Of a stretch of DNA of 64,000 bases, positions 34,894 through 43,612 are shown in pieces (the stretch's first letter is position 1; every line of letters begins with the position of its first letter). Source of the stretch: Nostoc sp. S4. GTDB taxonomy: Bacteria > Cyanobacteriota > Cyanobacteriia > Cyanobacteriales > Nostocaceae. The translations under genes were made by a program, and so were the position numbers. The notes beneath the pieces are model-generated. The model made no database searches, was not told the DNA's origin, and saw only the letters and a list, made by a program, of their open reading frames with translations. Where the stretch lies: NCBI GenBank assembly GCA_029379225.1, contig JAQYWR010000012.1, positions 1 to 64,000 on the forward strand, given 5' to 3'.

Positions 34894-36015
34894 ATGACAG
34901 TTGTACCTAACGACGATCGCTTTCAACCCATTAACCTCTTTGAATACGAAAAACTTGCAAAACAGTATTTATCCCAAATGACGCTTGATTACTACAGCAG
35001 TGGTGCTTGGGATGAAATAACTTTGCGAGACAATCGTATTGCCTTTGAGCGAATCAAGCTGCGACCTCGGATATTAGTTGATGTTAGCGATCGCCATCTC
35101 AATACCTCCATTTTAGGACAACCTCTGCAACTACCTTTACTGATTGCACCGATGGCTTTTCAATGTCTAGCTCATCCCGATGGAGAAATTGCCACCGCCT
35201 CAGCCGCAGCATCAGCTGGTGTGGGCATGGTGTTAAGTACAATGGCAACAAAAAACATTGAAGAAGTAGCAAGCGCTTGCGAGCAGTTTCCAGATTCTCT
35301 GTGCTGGTTCCAGCTTTACATCCACAAAGACCGAGGCTTGACTCGTGCTTTGGTAGAAAAAGCTTATAAAGCAGGTTACAAAGCACTTTGTCTGACTGTA
35401 GATGCACCAGTTCTCGGACAGCGCGAAAAAGATAGACGTAATGAGTTTGCTTTACCTCAAGACCTACATTTGGCTAATCTTGCAACTATATCAGGACTAG
35501 ATATTTCCCATGAAAAAGGCGAATCTGGGTTATTTACCTATTTTGCCCAACAGCTAAACTCAGCAGTTACTTGGAGGGACTTGGAATGGTTGCAGTCCAT
35601 ATCTCCACTACCTCTAGTACTCAAAGGAATTTTACGCTCAGATGATGCATTGCAGGCTGTAGAATATGGAGCCAAAGCAATTATTGTTTCTAATCATGGA
35701 GGCAGACAACTCGACGGTGCGATCGCTTCTTTAGATGCCTTAGATGAAATAGTATTAGCAGTCAATGGTAGGGTAGAAGTACTGTTGGATGGAGGCATCC
35801 GTAGGGGCACAGATATTCTCAAGGCTTTGGCATTAGGAGCAAAAGCGGTACTTATCGGACGACCCATTTTATGGGGACTAGCGGTAGCAGGACAAGTCGG
35901 TGTATCTCATGTCATCTCACTTCTCCAAGACGAGTTAAATTTGGCAATGGCACTTACCGGCTGTGCCAAGCTAGAAGATATTGACCCTAGTTTATTAATG
36001 TTTCCACGCCTTTAA
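34894..36015 (+). CDS. FMN-dependent alpha-hydroxy-acid oxidase (lactate/glycolate oxidase type)
   Basis: This flavoenzyme oxidises L-2-hydroxy acids (L-lactate or glycolate) with O2 or a quinone as acceptor. The FMN-barrel features are clear: LPLLIAPMAFQCLAHPDGE, FQLYIHKDRG, LTVDAPVLGQREKDRRN, and the catalytic block IIVSNHGGRQLDGAIASLDAL with the active-site His. The phosphate-binding end VLLDGGIRRGTDILKALALGAKAVLIGRP follows. The length is 373 residues. In nitrogen-fixing Nostoc, a close relative is known to act mainly as L-lactate oxidase; that specificity is likely here but not readable from the sequence. Confidence 0.93.
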   Translation: MTVVPNDDRFQPINLFEYEKLAKQYLSQMTLDYYSSGAWDEITLRDNRIAFERIKLRPRILVDVSDRHLNTSILGQPLQLPLLIAPMAFQCLAHPDGEIATASAAASAGVGMVLSTMATKNIEEVASACEQFPDSLCWFQLYIHKDRGLTRALVEKAYKAGYKALCLTVDAPVLGQREKDRRNEFALPQDLHLANLATISGLDISHEKGESGLFTYFAQQLNSAVTWRDLEWLQSISPLPLVLKGILRSDDALQAVEYGAKAIIVSNHGGRQLDGAIASLDALDEIVLAVNGRVEVLLDGGIRRGTDILKALALGAKAVLIGRPILWGLAVAGQVGVSHVISLLQDELNLAMALTGCAKLEDIDPSLLMFPRL

Positions 36016-36255
36016 GCGCTGAAGTTCAGTGAATCCCCACAAGAGTAAATAAATAAAAATACAGGACTCAAATCATTCAGACATGCTGAGCAAAGAATTT
36101 CTAGTTTGGAAATACTTTCCAGCTATGTAATACAGCTAAATAGCATTTTGGCGCAATTACTTAAAACTATTAATCCAGCAATACTTTGAGAATCAATCTT
36201 GAGATTTGTTGTTGCAAAATCACTGAGTAGAGTATAATAGTGAAGTTGAATATAA

Positions 36256-36339
36256 GGGCGGGTGGCGAAACTGGTAGACGCACCACACTCAAAATGTGGC
36301 GACCTTGCGGTCATAGGAGTTCGATTCTCCTCCTGCCCA
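36256..36339 (+). tRNA. trnL-CAA: tRNA-Leu (anticodon CAA)
   Basis: The 84-nt cloverleaf reads GGGCGGG...CCTGCCC for the acceptor stem (one G-U pair), a D-arm with CTGGTAGACG, the anticodon stem CCACA/TGTGG enclosing CTCAAAA, and a T-arm AGGAGTTCGATTCTCCT. A variable arm of class II type (CGACCTTGCGGTC) confirms leucine. The discriminator is A, and CCA is not encoded. There is no intron. Confidence 0.96.
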
Positions 36340-36631
36340 CTAATTAAAAATTTAACCTTAAGCTAACTAGTTGAATAACCTCTACTAGCTATGATGAATA
36401 GCTTTTAACTATTAACAGAATTCGACTCACAGCTAGCCAGCGCTAGAGTTTTTTTGTCAGGGGACAGATGGTGATTAGTTATTAGGGTGATGTCAGCAGA
36501 GGGGCTACGTCAACGCATTCAGGAGTGATGACAGCACAACTAAATCAAAACATTAGCGATCGCTTTTTGCTTAAACCTCGCATTCAAAGGCGATCGCTCA
36601 ATTTTACTCTGACAACTATATTTTACAAAAT

Positions 36632-37867
36632 TTAAAATTGACTCAAAAGTAAAAATCCTGTTTGAAATAATCCCACAACAAAACCTAAAACACCGCCTAA
36701 AGTTACAATTGCCTGTAATTCGTTTTTGACAATTCCTTCAATAGCAGCTTCTAAATCAGCAGGAGAAGTAGATTTCACACGGTCAACAATCACTTGATCT
36801 ATGGACAAAATCGGAATCACTTGTGCCACTATTGCCTCTAAATCTTTTTCCAAATACTTCTCTAAAATAAAAGCCAATTCTTGACTCATTACTTCTAAAG
36901 AAGTATTGACAACGGGTGAAGTACTCAGACGATTCAACAGCACTACAGCAATATTTTCCCAATTCACAGAATCAGTTAACCCTTGTAGTAAATCGCTGCC
37001 ACTTGTTTGCACGTAATGGCGCACACTTTCACGTGTGGTCTTTTGTAGTTGGCGTACCGTTCCAATTGGTAAGTTTTGTAATGATAAATTTTGCAGTAAT
37101 TTCCGAATGCGATCGCGCACTTGCAAATCTTGAGTTAATTCCTGCAAGCGAGTGTTGGTAGCCTCTTTTTCATCTAAGCAAAAAGTCCTGAGTCGGGTGA
37201 GAGTATTACGTAAACCAAATAAATTCGCCACTACCCAGTAAGTACCACTGGTTTTTTCCCGAAAGCCTTCATCAATAATTTGAATTGTGCGATCGGTCAA
37301 AAAATCAACTATTGCTTGCCGCAATACATCTGGCGGTAATATTACTTGCAATAACCAATCAGCAAGCCGTGTGGCTTGTTCTTCAGTTAGTTGAAATTCT
37401 AGCAATATCTGGTCAAAAACTTGATTGATTTGCGCTTCCAAAAAGTCTTCTCGTCGTGCCAAAACTTTCAGTAATCTTGGCAAGGATTCTCCTATTAAAT
37501 CCCGCAAAATTCCGGCTACGATTTTGGCACTCTTTTGGTTTTTATCTGTTTTGATTTGTTCGACCGCTAACCGCAATAACCAGAGAATTGCTGCTTGTAC
37601 CCGTTCTGTTTGTAACAGACGCCGTGCCAGATTTTGCAATTCTTGTGGCGTTAGTAGCGACCCCATAATTGTATTGGAAATGTTCAAAGCCAGACGTTCC
37701 TGGTTGCGGGGAATTAATCCAGGGGTGAAGGGTAGTCTTCGTCCAGCAATATAAATTGCTCGGTAGGGACGGAACAACATTTTGATGGCTATATCATTTG
37801 TAAAATAGCCAATAATTCCACCCAGTACTGGGGGAGAAATATAAAGCCAAAGATGAGACCAGTCCAC
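36632..37867 (-). CDS. DUF445-family membrane protein
   Basis: This 411-residue protein of the DUF445 family has unknown function. The N-terminal hydrophobic part ([22 protein letters not shown]) contains the conserved GYxTNxxAIKMLF motif, followed by [14 protein letters not shown]. The long central part is helical and soluble, and a C-terminal membrane helix ([21 protein letters not shown]) closes it, so both ends are probably in the membrane. It appears monocistronic. Confidence 0.9.
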   Translation of the reverse strand: MDWSHLWLYISPPVLGGIIGYFTNDIAIKMLFRPYRAIYIAGRRLPFTPGLIPRNQERLALNISNTIMGSLLTPQELQNLARRLLQTERVQAAILWLLRLAVEQIKTDKNQKSAKIVAGILRDLIGESLPRLLKVLARREDFLEAQINQVFDQILLEFQLTEEQATRLADWLLQVILPPDVLRQAIVDFLTDRTIQIIDEGFREKTSGTYWVVANLFGLRNTLTRLRTFCLDEKEATNTRLQELTQDLQVRDRIRKLLQNLSLQNLPIGTVRQLQKTTRESVRHYVQTSGSDLLQGLTDSVNWENIAVVLLNRLSTSPVVNTSLEVMSQELAFILEKYLEKDLEAIVAQVIPILSIDQVIVDRVKSTSPADLEAAIEGIVKNELQAIVTLGGVLGFVVGLFQTGFLLLSQF

Positions 37868-38037
37868 AGAATTTGGGATTTAGAATTTGAGATTTTGAAT
37901 TGTAGATGAGAAATTAGGTATTGGGAATTGGTAATTGGCGGTTATTAGTCGTGAGTTATTTTTCAATAACTACTAACGACTTTCAATTAGCTATTACCTA
38001 TTTCGCAGCCCCCAATCCCAAATTGCAAATCTAAAAT

Positions 38038-38730
38038 TTAAAATTTACTGACTACTAGCACTCCCATCATACCGTTCGCAATGGGGTAGTGTGTGGCAAC
38101 GGCAAAACCAACTTGATGAGCTAACTCTACTTGCTTTTTGCCGATGGGAAAGCGGTCTAAGCTGGGACTAATGTAAGCATATTCTTCCTTTAAGCCCAAA
38201 TAATCAGCAACTGGCACCACGAAACTGTCCAGATACCATTGCTGAAAGCTGCGTAGCTGAGGATTACTCGGTCGATGAAAGTCTAAAATCGCCGCTTTAG
38301 CACCCGGCTTCAGCACACGGTATAGCTCTTGCAGACTGCGGGGAATATCTTTAACATTTCTTAAACCATAGCCCATTGTGGCGGCATCAAATTGGTTATC
38401 GTCAAAGGGTAAATTTAACACGTCGGCTTCTACCCAGGCAATAACAGGTTCGGGGTACTGCTTTTGCGAGCGTTCTTTAGCAGTTTTTAGCAGGTTTGCA
38501 GAAAAGTCTACTCCATACACCCGTCCTGTTGCTCCCACACGCCGTGCTAAACGAAAAGCTAAATCACCGCTACCGCAACACAAGTCTAGTGCAGTATCAC
38601 CCGATTTAGCCGCACTCCATTTGACTGCCATTTCTTTCCAGATTCGGTGTTGTCCCAAACTCAACCAATCGTTCAACTGGTCATAAACTGGAGCAATGCG
38701 GTTAAAAATGGACTGAATTTCGTTAGTCAT
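38038..38730 (-). CDS. menG: Demethylphylloquinone/menaquinone C-methyltransferase (UbiE/MenG)
   Basis: This SAM-dependent methyltransferase carries out the last step of phylloquinone (PSI electron carrier) or menaquinone synthesis. The motif sequence is FNRIAPVYDQLNDWLSLGQH, SAM motif ALDLCCGSGDLAF, then VEADVLNLPFDDNQFDAATMGYGLRNV and ILDFHRPS, all typical of UbiE/COQ5. The length of 230 residues is normal. The ATG (ATGACTAACGAAATT) lies at the end of an ATGACTA-type heptamer repeat, as with recG. Confidence 0.94.
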   Translation of the reverse strand: MTNEIQSIFNRIAPVYDQLNDWLSLGQHRIWKEMAVKWSAAKSGDTALDLCCGSGDLAFRLARRVGATGRVYGVDFSANLLKTAKERSQKQYPEPVIAWVEADVLNLPFDDNQFDAATMGYGLRNVKDIPRSLQELYRVLKPGAKAAILDFHRPSNPQLRSFQQWYLDSFVVPVADYLGLKEEYAYISPSLDRFPIGKKQVELAHQVGFAVATHYPIANGMMGVLVVSKF

Positions 38731-38799
38731 TAGTTATTAGTCATTAGTCATTGGTCATTAGTCATTTCCCAAGGACAAAGGACAAATGACTAATGACAA
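38728..38799. repeat. ATGACTA heptamer repeat overlapping the menG start
   Basis: TAGTTATTAGTCATTAGTCATTGG-type heptamers (plus strand) continue into the menG start codon region. The run then reads ACAAATGACTAATGACAAC up to the end of the next gene. Confidence 0.8.
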
Positions 38800-39756
38800 C
38801 TACACAATGGTTTGATGGCAGCGACTACTAGTCAGTGCGATCGCCACTAGTTGGGCTGATAAATCAATCAGCTTTAATTCATCTTCTCGCAAAATGCACG
38901 GTTGTTTCCACTGTAGCGACAATACGCCCAATAGTTGATTGCGGTAGCTAATCGGCATCACTAAATGTGCTTGCACACCACTGCTTTGATAATGAATAAT
39001 ACTGTTTAATTTAGTATCTTTAAGTATATTCGAGCAAACTTGCATTTGCCCTGTGGCGATCGCTTCTTGAACGAGCGGGTCTTGGGAAAGCCAGTTTTCT
39101 ATTGTACCTGTATCACTATAATTTCCTTGAATCTCAAGCAGACTATTTTTATCTATAAGTTGTATAATAGACCTTTGAGTACCGAAAGTTTCATTGAAAG
39201 CCCTAGCAATTGGGGTAAGAGTTTCCTCTAAGCTACAAGCTGCTTGAGTTAGCTGCACCAAAACACTCAGCAATGCCATTTGAGCATGAGCGCGGCGTAA
39301 TTCTTCTGTACGTTGCTTGAGTAAGTCGTAGGTTTCTGCTGCTCTTTGCACCACTGCCTTGAGTTCTCCTGGGTCCCAAGGCTTGGTAATATATTTGTAG
39401 ACTTGTCCAGCGTTAATCGCTTCTACCAAGTCTTCGATATCAGTAAATCCGGTAAGAATTATCCTGACTGTATCGGGAAACTGAGGTACAGTTTTGCTAA
39501 GAAACTCAGTTCCTTTCATTTCTGGCATCCGTTGATCGGAGATAATCACCGCTACCTCCCCTTCTGCTGCTAAAACTTGTAGGGCATTCATCCCACTATC
39601 AGCTTTCAAAACATTAAAATCGCGTCGAAAAGTACGATAAAGTAGATCGAGATTATCTGGCTCATCGTCAACTACTAGAATTTTCAGCTTTTTTGGTCGT
39701 TCGAGAGTCATCACTTGATACTGGAGTTTATTTATTTCGAGGCTAGGATTATCCAT
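38800..39756 (-). CDS. Response regulator with GAF output domain
   Basis: The N-terminal receiver domain (about residues 22-142) shows ILVVDDEPDN (acidic pocket), ISDQRMPEM (phospho-Asp), the ILTG threonine-type position and YKYITKPWDP (conserved Lys). The KPWDPGEL form is that of RpfG-like receivers. A helical linker (KQRTEELRRAHAQM) leads to a GAF domain (about 165-315). No catalytic or DNA-binding output is present, so it may act through partners. The start at 39,756 has AAGGAAA ~7 bp upstream. No sensor kinase is adjacent. Confidence 0.92.
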   Translation of the reverse strand: MDNPSLEINKLQYQVMTLERPKKLKILVVDDEPDNLDLLYRTFRRDFNVLKADSGMNALQVLAAEGEVAVIISDQRMPEMKGTEFLSKTVPQFPDTVRIILTGFTDIEDLVEAINAGQVYKYITKPWDPGELKAVVQRAAETYDLLKQRTEELRRAHAQMALLSVLVQLTQAACSLEETLTPIARAFNETFGTQRSIIQLIDKNSLLEIQGNYSDTGTIENWLSQDPLVQEAIATGQMQVCSNILKDTKLNSIIHYQSSGVQAHLVMPISYRNQLLGVLSLQWKQPCILREDELKLIDLSAQLVAIALTSSRCHQTIV

Positions 39757-40038
39757 AAGATATTTTCCTTATATATTTCATTATCTTGTTATATTCCATA
39801 CCAAGCTTAATTGAGAATAGCGCGATTTTCTCATGGGTTATTACGGAGTCACTCTATCTTTTTAGACACATTTAATTATTCAACACGGAAAAAATTGCTT
39901 CCGGAAATAACTTAATGATTCAGTTGAACTTGCTACAAATCAACTTAATAGAGTAGCTGTGCGTAGTTGATAGATTAGAATAAAACTTGCTCATGAAGTA
40001 TTAATCAACCTCTCAAGTTGAAGCTCACACACTGATTT

Positions 40039-41124
40039 ATGACTGATCTACCACCCAACGCTCAGAATCCCGAAAATACTACCAGCGATGTAGCACAAGA
40101 GTTACTGCGAAAGTTGAGGCAAAAGCAAGGCAATTGGGTGGAATGGGGGTACGCGATCGCCTCGTTGCAGAAAACCGGCTACAATCCCCAAGAAATTTTT
40201 GAAGCCACTGGATTTGAGCCGATTCAACAAAATCAGGTGATTGTTGGCTCTCAAGTTTACAATTCTTTAGAGAAGTCAGGAGTTTCGTCAGCAGTGCAAT
40301 CGCATTACACGACACGAGGTAGTGATGTTTTATACGAGTTGCGTTTGCTTACCCAAGAAGAACGCGCTGCCGCCGCCGAACTGATTTTTATCCACAAACT
40401 CGATGCTGATGAAGCGCGGGAAGTTGCCAAAGCAATCAAAGAATTCTCTTATTTGCGTACTTTGCCAGAAGGATTTTCTAGTCATCCAGGGGATGCGGTT
40501 GCTCACCAAGTTTGGAAACTAGCACGCCAAAACTCAGATTTACAAGAGCGCTCGCGCTTAATAGCCAAAGGTTTGCGTTTTGCTCACACGCCAACAGCCA
40601 GAAAACAAATCGAACAATTACTAACTGATTTTACTACTGTTCCCAAGCGTCCGGCTCCAATTTTACCCTTTTACCGCCTGGAATCAGAAGAACAATTGCC
40701 TCGAATCGTGCCAGTGGTGGGCGAGTTACCATTATCACCACAAGATTTGCAAGCTGTGCCCGTAATCACAGAAATTGAACCATTTCGGATGGTCAAATTT
40801 GCTGGAGAGCAAGCTTGGCTTTCGTTACCAGGTTGGCAAGTACTGTTGGCAGCAGAAGATCCAGTAGCAATTTTAGCTTCTAGCGATCGCTTGCCCAACC
40901 AAAATCAAAGTCAAATAGAATCAGTGGTAGTAGTAGTAGATCGTGCTCAACGACAATGGGATGCTTCCAACTATTTTATTGTTGAAAACGCTGGTGAATT
41001 AGATTTTCAATGGTTTGAAACTGAGCCAGAAATTCCTTTATTAGGACGAATCATTATTATTGTGCGTCCTAAGAAAATTCTTGATGAAGAAATAACTAAA
41101 GATTCATGGCAGATTGACGAATAA
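40039..41124 (+). CDS. raf1: Rubisco accumulation factor 1
   Basis: Raf1 is a dimeric chaperone that assembles RbcL dimers into the octamer core and is then displaced by RbcS. The N-terminal alpha domain (ELLRKLRQKQGNWVEWGYAI, EIFEATGFEPIQQNQVIVGSQVY, then FSYLRTLPEGFSSHPGDAVAHQVWKLAR) and the C-terminal beta domain (MVKFAGEQAWLSLPGWQVLLAAEDPVAIL) match the known two-domain layout. The length of 361 residues is normal. The ATG follows shortly after a TTGAAGCTCAC stretch with no strong RBS. A perfect palindromic hairpin follows the gene. Confidence 0.96.
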   Translation: MTDLPPNAQNPENTTSDVAQELLRKLRQKQGNWVEWGYAIASLQKTGYNPQEIFEATGFEPIQQNQVIVGSQVYNSLEKSGVSSAVQSHYTTRGSDVLYELRLLTQEERAAAAELIFIHKLDADEAREVAKAIKEFSYLRTLPEGFSSHPGDAVAHQVWKLARQNSDLQERSRLIAKGLRFAHTPTARKQIEQLLTDFTTVPKRPAPILPFYRLESEEQLPRIVPVVGELPLSPQDLQAVPVITEIEPFRMVKFAGEQAWLSLPGWQVLLAAEDPVAILASSDRLPNQNQSQIESVVVVVDRAQRQWDASNYFIVENAGELDFQWFETEPEIPLLGRIIIIVRPKKILDEEITKDSWQIDE

Positions 41125-41438
41125 AGTCATTGGTCATTGGTCATTATTTAACTAAGGACAAATGACCAAGCTCCTTTGGGGGGTGTAAAGACGCGATTAA
41201 TCGCGTCTTTACTATTAAGGAGGACAAAGCCTCGGAAAGCGTAGCGTCTCGAAGAGAAGGAAAAAGTCAGTAAAATCCTAAACTTTTAAGTAAAAAACAG
41301 TGATATGTTTTGAAATACGTAGAGCAAGAAACATGCTGTGCTTGGAGAGAAACGAAAGGCTGTAAATGAGTCTCCACAGCCCACACTCTGAACCTATAAC
41401 CCTGGTCATTAATGACAAAAATCTTGTATAATAAAGAG
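41125..41438. other. Intergenic region after raf1
   Basis: It contains TCATTGGTCATTGGTCATT heptamers, the palindrome at 41,185-41,212, a GCGTAGCGTCTCGAAGAGAAG repeat fragment and, near its end, a TATAAT box (41,427-41,432) just upstream of the next gene's probable start. No gene is present. Confidence 0.5.
41185..41212. terminator. Perfect palindrome after raf1
   Basis: GTAAAGACGCGA-TTAA-TCGCGTCTTTAC is a perfect 12-bp-arm hairpin 60 bp after the raf1 stop codon and is followed by TATTAAGG. It is positioned as a terminator but has no long T-run; it belongs to the 'AGACGCGATTAATCGCGTCT' repeat type common in these genomes. Confidence 0.6.
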
Positions 41439-41780
41439 ATGTTGAACAACCGTAATAACTCTCAAGCTAATCAAGCTGGTATGCTTTATAGACATGGCGA
41501 TGTTCTGCTCAGACGAATTGCAAGCTTACCGATGAACGCTCAAAAAGGTGTAGGTGCGACTCTGGCTCATGGTGAACTCACAGGACACAGCCATCGCATT
41601 CAGCAATCGGATGCTATTCAGTTGTGGGAAAATGGTAGCGAACTTTTTCTTGAGGTTAAACAACCAACCGCGACCTTAGTTCATGAAGAACATCGGGCGA
41701 TTGAATTACCCCAAGGACTTTACCGCGTCTGGAGACAACGTGAATACCGCCCTGACGCTTACGTAGAGGTCGCGGACTAA
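41439..41780 (+). CDS. Conserved protein of unknown function, first gene of a coupled pair
   Basis: This small protein has a beta-rich core: LYRHGDVLLRRI, then GATLAHGELTGHSHRI, LFLEVKQPTATLVHEEHRAIELPQGLYRVWRQREY. I recognise the pattern as a conserved hypothetical but no function. The His-rich GELTGHSH and HEEH segments could bind metal. The track start is 41,412, but a TATAAT box at 41,427-41,432 lies inside that extension, so 41,439 is preferred (113 residues). MLYRHGD at 41,481 is also possible. The stop codon TAATG overlaps the next start, so the two genes are translationally coupled. Confidence 0.75.
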   Translation: MLNNRNNSQANQAGMLYRHGDVLLRRIASLPMNAQKGVGATLAHGELTGHSHRIQQSDAIQLWENGSELFLEVKQPTATLVHEEHRAIELPQGLYRVWRQREYRPDAYVEVAD

Positions 41781-42478
41781 TGCTGAAGATAATGTCAAAT
41801 GGGCGTGTGCCGAATAAACCAGTTCAGCAGCGCCCAAAAGAAAGCCACGAGCCGATGTCGGGTGAACGTGCTAGAAAACTCATCCTTGAGCATCGTGCAT
41901 GGGATGGTATGCACGTTTTAGGTCATTTGGATTTAAGCGGTGCGTTGCAACTTCACAATTTACCTGAAAATCTTACTTGTGAAAGTCTGGATATCAGCGA
42001 TTGTGTGAACTTGACTTCTGTTTCCAAAGGTCTCCACGTTACCCATTGGATTGAGTTAGCCGGGAGCGGGATTACTAGTTTACCTAAAGGGCATGGTTTT
42101 GTTTTGCGCTGGCGAGGTGTACAGGTGAGCGATGCCATTGCCTTTGAATCGGACTCGATAAGCGGGCAAGATATTCTCAATATCGAGAACGTTGAGTTAC
42201 GGCGCGTACTAATTGAACGTTTGGGATACGAGACATTTTTGCAGCAAGTGGGAGGGTTAGTCCGTCATCGAGATAGAGACGCTGGTGGAGAACGTCAACT
42301 TATCTGCATTCCTTTTGAGGATGACGAGCCGTTTATGGTTTTGAAAGTCACTTGTCCATCCACAGGACACATTCATATCTTGCGCGTTCCCCCATATATG
42401 CAAAGCTGTCATCAAGCTGCTGCTTGGATTGCAGGCTTTGACAACCCAAATGATTACGAGCCGGCGATCGAGGCGTAA
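41780..42478 (+). CDS. Leucine-rich-repeat-like protein of unknown function, second gene of the pair
   Basis: This 232-residue protein has, after a short basic N-terminus, residues ~55-100 (HLDLSGALQLHNLPENLTCE..., LPKGHGFVLRWRGVQ) with an irregular leucine-rich-repeat look. The C-terminal part (AGGERQLICIPFEDDEPFMV, then LKVTCPSTGHIHILRVPPYM and AAWIAGFDNPNDYEPAIEA) resembles the end of a family I remember as DUF6745; this is not verified. There is no membrane or signal sequence. The start overlaps the preceding stop by one base, so the two proteins are probably made together. Confidence 0.75.
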   Translation: MLKIMSNGRVPNKPVQQRPKESHEPMSGERARKLILEHRAWDGMHVLGHLDLSGALQLHNLPENLTCESLDISDCVNLTSVSKGLHVTHWIELAGSGITSLPKGHGFVLRWRGVQVSDAIAFESDSISGQDILNIENVELRRVLIERLGYETFLQQVGGLVRHRDRDAGGERQLICIPFEDDEPFMVLKVTCPSTGHIHILRVPPYMQSCHQAAAWIAGFDNPNDYEPAIEA

Positions 42479-42637
42479 TAGCTTAGCAACACTGTGTTTC
42501 TCAAATAGTTATTGATTTTGGAATTGAGTTCAACAACTGAACTACTAGATATCCAGCTTGGTCAAACTCAATCCCGACTTAATTAATAACAATCGTTGCA
42601 ATTTACTTTTTCATAAAACTAGCTCCAAGAGTGAAAC

Positions 42638-42955
42638 CTACTTTGCTCTTGAGCCAGCTTGCTTAAGCAACGATCCAAGCTGCTGTACTTTTGCAGCAAC
42701 ATCAGTAGGAAGATCTGTCGCAACTCCTGTTGTATCCTCACCTAAGTCAGTGAGAATTCTAGAAATAGCGGCGGTGTCTCGACTTTGGATAGCTTCTTTG
42801 AGTTCACCCAAGTCTTCAGCAATGTCATCACCTTCAAGTTTTTGCTGCCAAGCCTCAATGATGGCGAAGGCTTTGTTGCTTGAAATTTTAGTTGGGTCTT
42901 GTTGCAGTGCAGCAATGGTGGTGTCGAGATCGACGGATTGAATCGGATTAACCAT
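42638..42955 (-). CDS. Small all-helical protein of unknown function
   Basis: This 105-residue protein is predicted to be wholly alpha-helical, acidic and free of Cys (TTIAALQQDPTKISSNKAFA, ELKEAIQSRDTAAISRILTDLG, VAAKVQQLGSLLKQAG). I do not recognise the family. AAAGGAAT stands ~6 bp before its ATG, which supports a real gene. The overlapping plus-strand and minus-strand ORFs in the track are shadows. Confidence 0.75.
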   Translation of the reverse strand: MVNPIQSVDLDTTIAALQQDPTKISSNKAFAIIEAWQQKLEGDDIAEDLGELKEAIQSRDTAAISRILTDLGEDTTGVATDLPTDVAAKVQQLGSLLKQAGSRAK

Positions 42956-43612
42956 GAGAAATTCCTTTGTTGAGTTGATATTGGTTGAACAAAATCAGAA
43001 CTCTCCCACACCCCCTTAATACTTCTCAATGTCATAGCTGAAATCTTCATTCTTAAGACATACACAGTGGGCATAATCGCTTAGATTATGAAGTGTGTTC
43101 TATTTAACAGCTGGCAACTTGCTTTTAAATTTAAACTTTAGAGTCATCACGTACAAACACTCTCCCCGAAAAGAGCGATCGCATTATAAATGGATATGTA
43201 GCTATATATGCGCTCCTATTACCAATAATCTTGGCTAGGTTGAACTGTACTTGGTAAAGATACTCTGACAAAATACTTGGAGCAATAAAACAGCACTTTC
43301 TTTGATGATTTTAATTAAAAGAGGCTTGATTCCTTAATTTTAGCCGCTTCATGAGCAGTTATTATCTGCGTAGTAGCAAGATTTCTTGAGATTTATATCA
43401 AAAATCTCTTGAATATTTTATCTACTTTGTTGGTAATATTTAGACCGTGTTAAACAATCTATCTGATGCAATACTCCTAATTTTTCAAACATGAATCTTG
43501 AAGTGAGATTGTTATAGGTTTGTGATAAAGGTAATAAGTTTTCCACTTAGCCTTTATACCTTAACTTAGCGTGTAGTGAGCGACAAATTAGCAAGTGTGT
43601 GAGGAAGATTCA
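42956..43612. promoter_or_regulatory. Upstream region of first TonB receptor with candidate operators
   Basis: This 657-bp gap contains ATTACCAA-TAATC-TTGG at 43,218-43,234 and a half-site TTGGTAAT at 43,430-43,437. The same dyad layout (CCAA-N5-TTGG) occurs twice upstream of the second TonB receptor. No gene is present. Confidence 0.5.

Noticed and set aside
42558-42941. 127-residue plus-strand ORF and 42,742-43,074 minus-strand ORF
   Set aside because: Both are shadows of the better-supported 105-residue gene at 42,638-42,955, which has an RBS.
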